Assembly: GCA_012797975.1 (NCBI GenBank)
Contig: JAAZOD010000028.1
Span: 43,750-107,749 of the forward strand
Direction of reading: 5' to 3'
Length of the DNA: 64,000 nt
DNA from: Pelolinea sp.
GTDB taxonomy: Bacteria > Chloroflexota > Anaerolineae > Anaerolineales > Anaerolineaceae
Each line of letters begins with the position of its first letter. Position 1 is the first letter of the stretch. This document shows positions 33,131-41,254 of this stretch, in pieces. Position numbers and translations under genes: made by a program. Below the pieces are notes generated by a model. It worked only from the letters and a program-made list of their open reading frames with translations. It did no database searches and was not told where the DNA came from.

Positions 33131-33825
33131 GCCTGTACCTCGTCATTTTCTTGCGATCCTTCCGCAGAACGGATCGCTTTCACAAATTCAGCGATGCGAC
33201 GAATGTCTTTGTCGGTATTGCTGCCGGGAACGTTGGTGGAGGTGTTGCTGTCCACCCCCCAGGGATGTGTCTTGGCGATGGCCGCCTTCACATTTTGTGC
33301 ATTCAAACCACCCGCCATGATCACCGGCACGCCTGCGGTTTCCACAATGCGCCGGCTGATGTTCCAATCGTGAGTGAATCCGGTGGCACCCACGCCGGGA
33401 AAACCGGTGCGCTTGGTATCCAGAAGCAGCAGGTCGCTGACTGCCGCGTACTGCTTTGCAATCGCAACGCTGGCTTCGTTTTCCACGGGGATGGCTTTCA
33501 TCAGGCGGATATCCTTATCCAACCGCGCGCGCAGCTCGCGCATGGTATCCACTCCCACACAATCGAGATCGGAGGATACATGCACGATATCAGGTTTCAC
33601 TGCATCGACCATGCGCAGGATTTCATCCACTTTGGTGGCCATGGTCAAGGCCACGGCCGTGGTCTGCGGCGGCAGCGCTGTGACGATCTCCCGTGCTTCT
33701 TCGAAAGTCAGTTCAGCAGGCACTTCGTTATATTTTCCTGCCACAAAACCGACATGGTCCACCCCCAGTTGGGCTGCTTCCACGGCAGTGGCAACATCGG
33801 TGAACGCATAGATCTGAATAATCAT
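33127..33825 (-). CDS. TrpF-like (phosphoribosylanthranilate isomerase fold) protein with altered active site
   Basis: The TIM-barrel pattern of TrpF is present: VEAAQLGVDHVGFV, LLLDTKRTG with the acid Asp, and VIMAGGLNAQNVKAAI, the phosphate-binding loop, followed by GVDSNTSTN in place of GVDVSSGVE. The first strand, normally KICG with the base Cys, reads IQIYAF, so the cysteine is Tyr here. No tryptophan gene is near. The protein is therefore probably not a true TrpF but may work on a related phosphoribosyl compound. It follows the transporter permease by 67 bases. Confidence 0.78.
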   Translation of the reverse strand: MIIQIYAFTDVATAVEAAQLGVDHVGFVAGKYNEVPAELTFEEAREIVTALPPQTTAVALTMATKVDEILRMVDAVKPDIVHVSSDLDCVGVDTMRELRARLDKDIRLMKAIPVENEASVAIAKQYAAVSDLLLLDTKRTGFPGVGATGFTHDWNISRRIVETAGVPVIMAGGLNAQNVKAAIAKTHPWGVDSNTSTNVPGSNTDKDIRRIAEFVKAIRSAEGSQENDEVQA

Positions 33826-33892
33826 CTTCGCCCTTTTTCCATTCTTTTTATAAAGTTAGTATCAAACCATCCAACACCGTGATTCAAAAGCA

Positions 33893-34870
33893 TCAGTCTT
33901 GCTGCTCGCTCTTGCTTCTGGCCAATTCCCTTTCCTGGAACCGTTTTGTCTGTTCGATCAACTTTTGCTGATTGCGGATGCCATAAACTACCAGAGCAAT
34001 GATCGTGATGGCATAAGGAATCATCTGAACCAGTTGCGAGGGGATGTTCAGCGTGCCCAACTGATTGGAGAGAGCATCGGCAATGCCGAAGAGGATCGCC
34101 GCCAGCACGGTACCCCACGGTTTTCTTCCGCCCAGATAGACCGCAGCCAGAGCGATAAAACCACGACCGGCCGTCATATCCCGTTGGAAGGAGGAGAGAT
34201 AGGCCATGGAAAGGTTCAATCCACCGAGGGAAGCCAAAAAACCACTGACAAGGATGGTAACGAATTTTGTTTTTCGGACGTTGATCCCAACGGATGTAGC
34301 GGCTACCGGGTCTTCACCCACCGCGCGCAGATGGACGCCGAACTTTGTGTGATACAGCAACTGGTTTATGAGAAAAGCCAGAACGAAGGCGCCATACACA
34401 AAGATATTGTGCCCTGAAAGAACCGTCCCCAAGAATGGAATGTCTTTGATGATGGGAATATTCACCGTGGGAACAACTCCGCTTGCCAGGGTTGAGGAAC
34501 TTCCTTTATCTCCGGTGAGCATGAACAGAAGAAATACGGTGCCGCCGGATGCCAGAATGTTCAACGCTGTTCCAGCCAGAATGATATTGGTACCAAGGTA
34601 AAGGTGAAAATATGCCAGCAGCGCAGAGAAAAGAACCCCCGCCGCTATGCCAGCCAGAACACCCAGCCAGACGTTGTGGGAAAAACCCGATACGATGACA
34701 CCGGTAAATGCAGACACCAGCATCGTCCCTTCCAGGGAGATGTTAATAGAGCCGGACAGATCCGTGATCAAACCGCCCAGGGCAGGCAGGATCAGAGCGG
34801 TGCTGATGCGTAAAACGCTTGCCAGAAACAGGGCACTGAAGATCCCTTTTAGAACCAGATTAATGCTCAT
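33893..34870 (-). CDS. Nucleoside ABC transporter permease (second)
   Basis: About nine hydrophobic helices with the family segments LPALGGLITDLSGSINISLEGTM and AVGEDPVAATSVGINVRK, followed by RGFIALAAVYLGG near the end. These mark the BPD_transp_2 permeases that pair with BMP-family binding proteins. The start is at 34870 (MSINLVLK) after GGGAGG; it overlaps the first permease gene by 11 bases. A charged C-terminal tail (ERELARSKSEQQD) is cytoplasmic. Confidence 0.92.
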   Translation of the reverse strand: MSINLVLKGIFSALFLASVLRISTALILPALGGLITDLSGSINISLEGTMLVSAFTGVIVSGFSHNVWLGVLAGIAAGVLFSALLAYFHLYLGTNIILAGTALNILASGGTVFLLFMLTGDKGSSSTLASGVVPTVNIPIIKDIPFLGTVLSGHNIFVYGAFVLAFLINQLLYHTKFGVHLRAVGEDPVAATSVGINVRKTKFVTILVSGFLASLGGLNLSMAYLSSFQRDMTAGRGFIALAAVYLGGRKPWGTVLAAILFGIADALSNQLGTLNIPSQLVQMIPYAITIIALVVYGIRNQQKLIEQTKRFQERELARSKSEQQD

Positions 34871-36005
34871 TGGAACCTCCCTCTGAGAGGGTACCATTCT
34901 CTTTGTTTGAAGTCTGCTCTTTCTTTTCCTCGATCACACGCTGTACGGTGGGCAGGATACGCTCAGCAGTTACGAACAGGATAATGAGCGCCTGGATCAC
35001 AGAGATCATCTCCCGTGACATGTCCGAAGAACGTTCCATGATGTTGGCGCCGGCGCGCAGGTAACCGTACGCCAGAGCGGTGATCGGGATATACAACGGA
35101 TTGTTGCGAGCCAGGATGGCCACAATGATGCCTTCAAAGGCCATGCTGATAGAAATATTGGTGATGATGCAATGTTGAATTCCCATCGTCAGATGGGCAC
35201 CGGCCAGTGCACCGAACACGCCGCTGATCGCGAATACCAGTATGATCGTTTTCTTGGTATCAATACCGCCATAGCGGGCAAATTTCATATTGCTGCCGAT
35301 CATGCGCAGCTTATAGCCAAAGGGGGTCTTGAACACCAGATAATACGCAACAATCACAGCCAAGATCACAATATACAGCATGATGGTGATATTGGTGTTC
35401 TCTGTAAATAAGGTATACGCTTTATTGAAGATTGGAATATTCGGAATAAAGGATGGTAATTGCCCTTCGACAGAGAATTTCTCCGAGACGTTATAGCCGG
35501 CATCTTCCGGTTTGATATGAAAAACCAGGAAATAATCATAGATCTTAATGGCAATGGTGTTCAACATCAGGGTCGATACGATCTCATTGGCATTCAACTG
35601 GGCCTTCAAATAACCAGGGATCAAACCCCACAGGAAACCAGCCAGCATGGCACACAGCAGAGCCAATGGAATTCTCAAAACAGCCGGCAGCGGAACATAG
35701 AGCGCCACCACACCCGAAACCAGCGCACCCATCACCAACTGACCCTGGGTACCCATGCTGAACATGTTTGCTTTGAAAGCGATGGCAACGGATAAGCCCA
35801 CCAGGATCAACGTGATGGATTCCTCAATCCAATCCCCAAAGCGATTGAACTTTGTGAAAGGACCGGTCAAAAACGCCTTGTAAGCTCCAATGGGATCTTC
35901 GGAGACAAACAAGGTAATAATGAAACCAAGCAGAAGAGCAGCTCCAATAGCCAGAATGATGCGCAGCCCTTCACGAATGGTCGGATTTGAAAAGAATTTT
36001 TTCAT
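34860..36005 (-). CDS. Nucleoside ABC transporter permease (first)
   Basis: The 381-residue protein has a first helix at about 15-32 and about nine further hydrophobic segments. The segment ITLILVGLSVAIAFKANMFSM and GIDTKKTIILVFAISGVFGALAGA are typical of the larger permease of BMP-type nucleoside importers. It overlaps the ATPase stop by four bases, and the second permease follows in overlap, so the three are made in balance. Confidence 0.92.
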   Translation of the reverse strand: MKKFFSNPTIREGLRIILAIGAALLLGFIITLFVSEDPIGAYKAFLTGPFTKFNRFGDWIEESITLILVGLSVAIAFKANMFSMGTQGQLVMGALVSGVVALYVPLPAVLRIPLALLCAMLAGFLWGLIPGYLKAQLNANEIVSTLMLNTIAIKIYDYFLVFHIKPEDAGYNVSEKFSVEGQLPSFIPNIPIFNKAYTLFTENTNITIMLYIVILAVIVAYYLVFKTPFGYKLRMIGSNMKFARYGGIDTKKTIILVFAISGVFGALAGAHLTMGIQHCIITNISISMAFEGIIVAILARNNPLYIPITALAYGYLRAGANIMERSSDMSREMISVIQALIILFVTAERILPTVQRVIEEKKEQTSNKENGTLSEGGSNEH

Positions 36006-37546
36006 AGCATTGCCTCCATCTCTTCTGCAGTTTGCCGCTTCACACCGAGCATGTAATACCCTAATTCTTCCTCACCGACTTTGGAAGCATTGGGAAAGAC
36101 GCCCGTGATCTCACCTTCGAACATGGTGATAATGCGGTCAGAAAGACTCATGACCTCGGAGAGATCTGCGGAAACCAACAACACAGCCGCCCCATCGGTA
36201 CGCTTCTTAACCAATTGATCACGGATGAATTCCGTCGCCCCCACATCAATTCCACGGGTGGGTTGGGCGGCGATCAATATCTTGGGGTCAGAAGAGAATT
36301 CGCGTGCTACCACAACTTTCTGCATATTTCCGCCGGAAAGCGAAGACACCGGCAGTTCTCCGTTGGGAGTAAGGATGCTGAACTCCTTGATCAGTTTCTT
36401 TCCATTGTTTTCAACAACTTTTTGGTCAATGACCAACCCTTTTTTAAAGGGGGGCTTGTCAAATCGATCGACAATCAGATTGTCATCAATGGACGAGGCT
36501 AACGATAAGCCGTTGCTCAGGCGATCTTCAGGGATATGGGCAACACCTGCCTGGCGCACTTCACGCGGGGTTTTCCCCGTCACTTCTATTTCGTCCACCA
36601 CTGCTCTTCCTGAAGCGGGGACGCGCAGCCCGGTCAACACTTCGACCAGTTCAGTTTGACCATTTCCTTCAACGCCAGCCACCCCCAAGATTTCACCGGC
36701 ATACAAATTGAATGAAAGGTCGCGCAACATGGTGCGGCCGGTTTCCGAAACATAGGAGAGGTCCTGTACAGACATCACTTTCTCCCCCCGTTTCATGGCT
36801 GGTTTATGAATGTCCAAAAATACTTCTCGGCCCACCATCATGCGTGCCAAGCCTTCCTTTGTGGCGTCAGCCGTTTTCATGGTTCCCATGATCTTTCCAT
36901 TGCGCATAACGGTGACACGATCGGAGATCTCTTTCACTTCACGCAGTTTATGGGTAATGAAAACAATGGTCTTTCCTTTTTCAATCAAAACACGAACAGC
37001 TTTGAACAAATCCTTGGTTTCCTGAGGGGTCAAAACTGCCGTGGGTTCATCAAAAATAAGAATTTCAACGCCCAAATACAAGATCTTGAGAATTTCGATC
37101 CTTTGACGCATTCCAACATTGATCGTTTCCGTGATGGCGGTGGGTTCTACAAATAAGCCGTATTGTTCGGATAATTCCTTGGTCACTTCGATGGCTTTCT
37201 TTTTATCGAGCCGGACACCTTTGGCCGGTTCATGGCCCAACACAACATTTTCCGCCGCGGTAAAAGAGGGGATCTGCATGAAATTTTGATGCACCATGCC
37301 CACCCCTTTTTTCATTGCATCCACTGGGCTTTTGAAAACGACCGGTTCGCCATTGATGAGGATTTCACCGGATGTGGGTTGTTCGGACCCATATAAAATC
37401 TTCATCAATGTGGTTTTCCCTGCCCCATTCTCTCCAACAATCGCATGGATTTCCCCTTTTTCGAGCTGGAAATCGACACCATTATTGGCAACTACCCCGT
37501 TTGAATAGATCTTTACGATATTATGCATTTCAACAAGCGGTGCCAT
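36002..37546 (-). CDS. Nucleoside ABC transporter ATPase (two fused nucleotide-binding domains)
   Basis: Domain one (about 1-240) has Walker A VGENGAGKTTLMK, a relaxed signature INVGMRQRIEILK and Walker B ILIFDEPTAVLTPQE. Domain two (about 255-500) has a degenerate Walker A GVEGNGQTELVE, the signature LSGGNMQKVVVAREF and ILIAAQPTRGIDVGA. This double ATPase with a degenerate second site is standard for ribose/nucleoside importers. It starts after AGTGGAGAC, 76 bases downstream of the binding-protein gene, with a strong stem-loop in between. Confidence 0.94.
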   Translation of the reverse strand: MAPLVEMHNIVKIYSNGVVANNGVDFQLEKGEIHAIVGENGAGKTTLMKILYGSEQPTSGEILINGEPVVFKSPVDAMKKGVGMVHQNFMQIPSFTAAENVVLGHEPAKGVRLDKKKAIEVTKELSEQYGLFVEPTAITETINVGMRQRIEILKILYLGVEILIFDEPTAVLTPQETKDLFKAVRVLIEKGKTIVFITHKLREVKEISDRVTVMRNGKIMGTMKTADATKEGLARMMVGREVFLDIHKPAMKRGEKVMSVQDLSYVSETGRTMLRDLSFNLYAGEILGVAGVEGNGQTELVEVLTGLRVPASGRAVVDEIEVTGKTPREVRQAGVAHIPEDRLSNGLSLASSIDDNLIVDRFDKPPFKKGLVIDQKVVENNGKKLIKEFSILTPNGELPVSSLSGGNMQKVVVAREFSSDPKILIAAQPTRGIDVGATEFIRDQLVKKRTDGAAVLLVSADLSEVMSLSDRIITMFEGEITGVFPNASKVGEEELGYYMLGVKRQTAEEMEAML

Positions 37547-37571
37547 TTTGTCTCCACTATCTGAACAGAGT

Positions 37572-37601
37572 GTAGACAGAGGTCTTTCAACCTCTGTCTA
37601 C
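37572..37601 (-). repeat. Intercistronic stem-loop after the binding-protein gene
   Basis: A perfect 12-bp stem (37572-37583 with 37590-37601) with a 6-base loop lies between the BMP and ATPase genes and is not followed by a T run on the minus strand. Such hairpins after binding-protein genes usually protect the upstream mRNA from 3' decay, giving more binding protein than transporter. Confidence 0.7.
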
Positions 37602-37622
37602 TTGTCCATTAATTATTGAACT

Positions 37623-38711
37623 CTAGAACGCAGTGTCAACGGTGATCGTACCAGCGGTAACATCAGCTTCCGCCTGGGAGATCTTATCCTTGACATCCTG
37701 GGGGGTCAGTGAATCATAGATGTCGTTCTTGGCAAGACCAACACCACCTTCGGCGATACCGAGGGCTTCGCTTGTTCCATAGGGCAGAGTCCCTTCGAGG
37801 TGCAACTTTAATGCACGATAGAGACTGTTGTCGACGTTCTTCATCATGGAGGTAGCGATTACAGCAGCTAATTCAGGATTGGTATCTTTGATGATGGTAG
37901 CCTGATCGGAATCGACACCGATGGCATAGTTGCCGGTTTCCTGTGCGGCCTGGAAGATGCCATCACCGGTTGCACCAGCGACCTGGAATACATAGTCAGC
38001 ACCCTGCTGGTACATAGCCAATGCTTGTTCCTTACCCTTGGCGGGATCGTTCCAACCACCAGCATAGTTCAACAGTACCTGGTAATCAGGATTCACAGAT
38101 TTTACGCCCTGGGTGTAGCCAACAATGAAGTCATTGATGACGGGGATATCCTGAGCGCCAACCACACCAACAATACCGGTCTTGGTCATCAAGCCAGCAT
38201 AAACGCCAGCCACATAGGATCCTTCGTTCTGTTTATAGGTGATGGAATAGACGTTCGAGCAGGCATTGCTGCAGTTATCGGGAGTTACAGCAGTATCATA
38301 AATCATGAAATATTTATCGGGATATTTGCCAGCGATCGCTTCCAGATAACCAACCATCTGCCAGGTGCCCATGATCATAATGTCATACTCTTCGTTGGCA
38401 GCGGCATCGGCTAAACCAGATTCCCAACCAGCGGGGTCGGTACCCATTTCAATGGTCTTGTATTCGAAGCCGAATTCTTCGGAGGCCTTTTTGACGCCAC
38501 GTTCAGCGGAATCAAAGAAGGATTTGTCACCCAAGACACCATTCACCAGGTGAATGACTTTCAAGGGTTTGGTTTCGGCAACTTCTTCCGAGGTCGTCTC
38601 TCCTGAAGTTGTTTCTTCGGCGGTTGCAGCTTCTCCGGATTTAGAGCAAGCTGTTAGCAGCATACCAGCAACAAGTAGTAGTGCTAAAACGGTGAAAATT
38701 TTACTCTTCAT
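37623..38711 (-). CDS. BMP-family nucleoside-binding lipoprotein
   Basis: The signal peptide ends in LLTAC (Cys22), followed by a Glu/Thr-rich tether to about residue 50. The binding domain has the BMP pattern: VIHLVNGVLGDKSFFDSAERG, IMIMGTWQM, KYFMIYDTAVTPDN, NEGSYVAGVYAGLMTKT and GGWNDPAKGKEQALAMYQQGADYVFQVAGATG. Relatives such as PnrA and the Streptococcus/Bacillus proteins bind purine or pyrimidine nucleosides. It leads the operon, with AAGGAG before its ATG. The two nucleoside hydrolases in the same transcript support nucleosides as ligand. Confidence 0.93.
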   Translation of the reverse strand: MKSKIFTVLALLLVAGMLLTACSKSGEAATAEETTSGETTSEEVAETKPLKVIHLVNGVLGDKSFFDSAERGVKKASEEFGFEYKTIEMGTDPAGWESGLADAAANEEYDIMIMGTWQMVGYLEAIAGKYPDKYFMIYDTAVTPDNCSNACSNVYSITYKQNEGSYVAGVYAGLMTKTGIVGVVGAQDIPVINDFIVGYTQGVKSVNPDYQVLLNYAGGWNDPAKGKEQALAMYQQGADYVFQVAGATGDGIFQAAQETGNYAIGVDSDQATIIKDTNPELAAVIATSMMKNVDNSLYRALKLHLEGTLPYGTSEALGIAEGGVGLAKNDIYDSLTPQDVKDKISQAEADVTAGTITVDTAF

Positions 38712-38792
38712 TGTATCTCCTTATTTAGTTTTAGAATTGGACATGTTGTGATGGATCTTTACCATCGTCAATAAATAGTTTTGCCTTCCGAA

Positions 38793-38802
38793 CACCTCCT
38801 TT
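38793..38802 (-). other. Orphan perfect Shine-Dalgarno sequence in the binding-protein leader
   Basis: AAAGGAGGTG on the minus strand is a full complement of the usual 16S rRNA 3' end, yet no ATG, and no GTG or TTG at normal spacing, follows it. The binding-protein start is 81 bases downstream and has its own site. It may be a ribosome standby site, a remnant of a leader peptide, or chance. Confidence 0.35.
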
Positions 38803-38927
38803 CAAAAAGCGCCTGTTCTGTAATCAATTTTGTGAAATTGGATCTATGGATGAGGTCAAATTTCTATTCCAATTTCCTTTTTCTCTTTTTAAATCTCAAA
38901 CTGCAACGCCATGCAGCAAAAAGCCCA

Positions 38928-39980
38928 TTAAAGTACTGTGGTCAACAAAGCTTTTAACAAAATAATTGTCTTTTCAACATCCTGCAGATCCGCCATTTCA
39001 ATGGGGGTATGATGGTAGCGAATGGGGATGGATAAGGCGCAGCTTCGCGCCCCTCTTCCTGCGTAGACCATCGGAGTAATAGCGGTGCTCATGCCAACCG
39101 CAACTTCATCCTGCAAGGGTATATGCATGGCTTGGGCAATCTCACATACCCGATCGGTCAAAGCATGGTTAGGGACATAGGCCGCCATCTTTCCACGGAT
39201 GGCATCCATCCATTTCACCGCAGGTCCAGCCCCGAGGTGGATATCACCTTGTTTTCCCTCCAAATCAGGAGTATCGAAAGACAACGTGCCATCGATGCCA
39301 ATGATCACATCCGGTTCGATGGAATTGGCAGCCGTGATACCGCCGGTAAGCATGGATTCTTCCTGTACGGAAAAAAGCAGGAAAAGGTCACACTGCAGAT
39401 CTTCCGGTTTTATTATCTCCGTCAGGCGGATCAAACTGTAGCAACCCAGTCGATCATCCAACGCTTTACCGCTGATCAACGAACCAGTAAGCGATCGCAG
39501 CGGAGAATCCCAGGTGAGCACATCACCGGGCTTTACACCCATTGTCCGGGTTTCTTCTGCAGAAGAAGAACCAATATCAATATAGATCGTTGAAAAGTCG
39601 GAAATGGGTTCATGATTATCCAGATGCTGGGGCAATACCCCCGCAACACCTGCCACACATCCGTTGGAGGTCCACAGCGAGAGTCGGCTGCCAGGCAAAG
39701 CACGCAGACTGGTACCGCCCATTCTTTCCACCCTCAGAAAACCGCTGGGTAAAATGCGCTGCACCATGAATCCCACCTCGTCCATGTGGGCGACGACCAT
39801 AACACGTTTGCCCTTCCCGGGAATATGGGCAATCAGGTTTCCCAGGTTGTCTAGCTGGCAATCACAGGTCGAAGATAAAGAGGAGCGGATGAAAGCAGCA
39901 ACGCGTTCCTCCCTCCCCGGCACTCCGGGGATATTCACCAAATTCTCCAGAACCGTAATATCCGCTTTATTCATGGTCAT
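38928..39980 (-). CDS. M42-family metallo-aminopeptidase
   Basis: All five metal ligands of M42/PepA-type peptidases can be seen: His in VVAHMDEVG, Asp in GKALDDRLG, Glu in FSVQEESM, Asp in IIGIDGT and His in IPIRYHHTPIE. The length is 350. Family members form large tetrahedral particles that trim short peptides in the cytoplasm; some were once named endoglucanases. The ATG at 39980 overlaps the stop of a 27-codon mini-gene; a second ATG at 39974 has better spacing from GAAGGG, so the true start may be six bases later. It is the distal gene of the LacI transcript. Confidence 0.9.
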   Translation of the reverse strand: MTMNKADITVLENLVNIPGVPGREERVAAFIRSSLSSTCDCQLDNLGNLIAHIPGKGKRVMVVAHMDEVGFMVQRILPSGFLRVERMGGTSLRALPGSRLSLWTSNGCVAGVAGVLPQHLDNHEPISDFSTIYIDIGSSSAEETRTMGVKPGDVLTWDSPLRSLTGSLISGKALDDRLGCYSLIRLTEIIKPEDLQCDLFLLFSVQEESMLTGGITAANSIEPDVIIGIDGTLSFDTPDLEGKQGDIHLGAGPAVKWMDAIRGKMAAYVPNHALTDRVCEIAQAMHIPLQDEVAVGMSTAITPMVYAGRGARSCALSIPIRYHHTPIEMADLQDVEKTIILLKALLTTVL

Positions 39981-40060
39981 CCCTTCATCATCTCTTCTGC
40001 CAGATTTGATTCGGACGCAAAGAAAGACACGCGTATTTTCGTGGAACCCACTCTTTTCAT
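39977..40060 (-). CDS. 27-residue mini-gene between lacI-type and M42 genes
   Basis: A 27-codon frame starts at the ATG at 40060, which overlaps the LacI stop as ATGA, and ends with a TGA at 39977 that overlaps the M42 start as ATGA. A strong ribosome site, AGGAGAGG, stands four bases before its ATG. The product starts MKRVGSTKIRVSFFA and ends SNLAEEMMKG; it is basic at the N-terminus and acidic near the end, with no family I know. It could be a coupling peptide that passes ribosomes to the M42 gene, a small functional protein, or the remnant of a larger gene. Confidence 0.55.
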   Translation of the reverse strand: MKRVGSTKIRVSFFASESNLAEEMMKG

Positions 40061-41073
40061 GATCCTCTCCTGATGCAAGTGGAATCGCGCACGATCAACT
40101 GTGCAGGCAGGATGACGCGCATATTTTCTTCCGTTCGGATGCTTTGCAGGCGTTCGATGAGCATATTGGTCGCTTTTTGGGCAATATCATCAATCGGTTG
40201 AGCCATGGTGGTCAAAGCCGGATTGACCGCCGAAGCGATCTCAATATTGTCAAAACCGACGATCGATAGATCGGCAGGCACGGATAAGCCTGCCTTATGG
40301 GCGGCCGTGATCGCACCGATCGCCATCATGTCATTCAGCACAAAAACGGCACTGGGTTTGTGCGGGTTCTTCAGCAATTTTTGCATTCCAACCTCACCGC
40401 TCATGAACTGAAAATTGCCAGCTTCAACCAGGTCAGGTTGAAAAGGAATTCCATAATCTTGCAGGGCACGTTTATACCCTTCAAAACGTTGCATGCTGGG
40501 GGTGACATTATTTGGACCGGTAATACAGGCAATGGTACGGTGTCCAAGGTCGATCAGGTGACGGGTAGCTTCGAAGCCGGCCTGCTCGTTATCCAGCAGG
40601 ACCACATCTGCCAATTCAAGCGGCACATCCCGGTCAGCCACGACCACAGGAATTTTATTATCAAAGAAGGGGCGCAGGTCATGTTCCTCTCCACCAGCAG
40701 CAATGAAAATCACCCCGTCCACCTGTTTGGCAATCAGAGTATGAATGTAACTTTCCTGTTTCACCGGATCATTATCGCTATTGCCCAGGATCACGCTATA
40801 ACCATGCTGGTACCCGTAATCTTCGATTTTCCTGGCAACTTCAGCAAAGAACAGGTTGGAAATATCGGGAAGGATCAGCCCAATGGTCTTGGTCTTTCCG
40901 CTGCGCAAAGAACGGGCAGCCATATTGGGGTGATAGTCAAGCTGGTTCAAAACTTCAAGAACACGTTCTTTGGTTTTGGGGTCGATATTGCGCGTTTGAT
41001 TGATCACATGCGAGACCGTTGTGATCGAAACACCTGCTTCTTGGGCTACATCTTTGATCGTTACCCGTTTCAT
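40057..41073 (-). CDS. LacI-family transcriptional repressor
   Basis: The DNA-binding part is RVTIKDVAQEAGVSITTVSHVIN with the hinge helix YHPNMAARSLRSGKT (about 45-60). The periplasmic-binding-like effector domain follows, with GLILPDISNLFFAEVARKIED, GVIFIAAGGEEHD, ACITGPNN and AVFVLNDMMAIGAI. The length (338) is normal. Its promoter holds two AAACGTTT palindromes, so it very probably represses itself. The effector may be a ribose-like sugar or nucleoside/base (the family includes PurR, CytR, RbsR), judging from the locus; targets beyond its own operon were not found. Confidence 0.92.
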   Translation of the reverse strand: MKRVTIKDVAQEAGVSITTVSHVINQTRNIDPKTKERVLEVLNQLDYHPNMAARSLRSGKTKTIGLILPDISNLFFAEVARKIEDYGYQHGYSVILGNSDNDPVKQESYIHTLIAKQVDGVIFIAAGGEEHDLRPFFDNKIPVVVADRDVPLELADVVLLDNEQAGFEATRHLIDLGHRTIACITGPNNVTPSMQRFEGYKRALQDYGIPFQPDLVEAGNFQFMSGEVGMQKLLKNPHKPSAVFVLNDMMAIGAITAAHKAGLSVPADLSIVGFDNIEIASAVNPALTTMAQPIDDIAQKATNMLIERLQSIRTEENMRVILPAQLIVRDSTCIRRGS

Positions 41074-41084
41074 GAAAGCGCCTC

Positions 41085-41108
41085 GCGCAAACGTTTGCGC
41101 AAACGTTT
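41085..41108. promoter_or_regulatory. Overlapping LacI-type palindromic operators
   Basis: GCGCAAACGTTTGCGC (41085-41100) is a perfect 16-bp palindrome, and 41089-41108 is a perfect 20-bp palindrome made of two AAACGTTT units around GC. The two AAACGTTT centres are 12 bases apart, just after the predicted -10 element of the LacI-family gene. Confidence 0.85.
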
Positions 41109-41112
41109 TTCA

Positions 41113-41141
41113 ATTTTCACACGGCAGGTGGGAATTGTCAA
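41113..41141 (-). promoter_or_regulatory. Promoter of the LacI-family gene
   Basis: On the minus strand TTGACA (41136-41141) is followed after 17 bases by GAAAAT (41113-41118). The operators lie immediately downstream, over the transcription start. Confidence 0.65.
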
Positions 41142-41254
41142 GTTTTGCTCACAAATTCTCGGATCGTGCAGGTGCAGGACGGCATCCGTCATCCTCTGGA
41201 CCTCCATTTCCAAGCAATCATTCACCATCTCCATGCCCTCGCCGCTTCTTTCCT

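Noticed and set aside
33127..33825. Annotation as a genuine tryptophan-biosynthesis TrpF
   Set aside because: The catalytic Cys is Tyr, the end motif differs, and no other trp gene is present.
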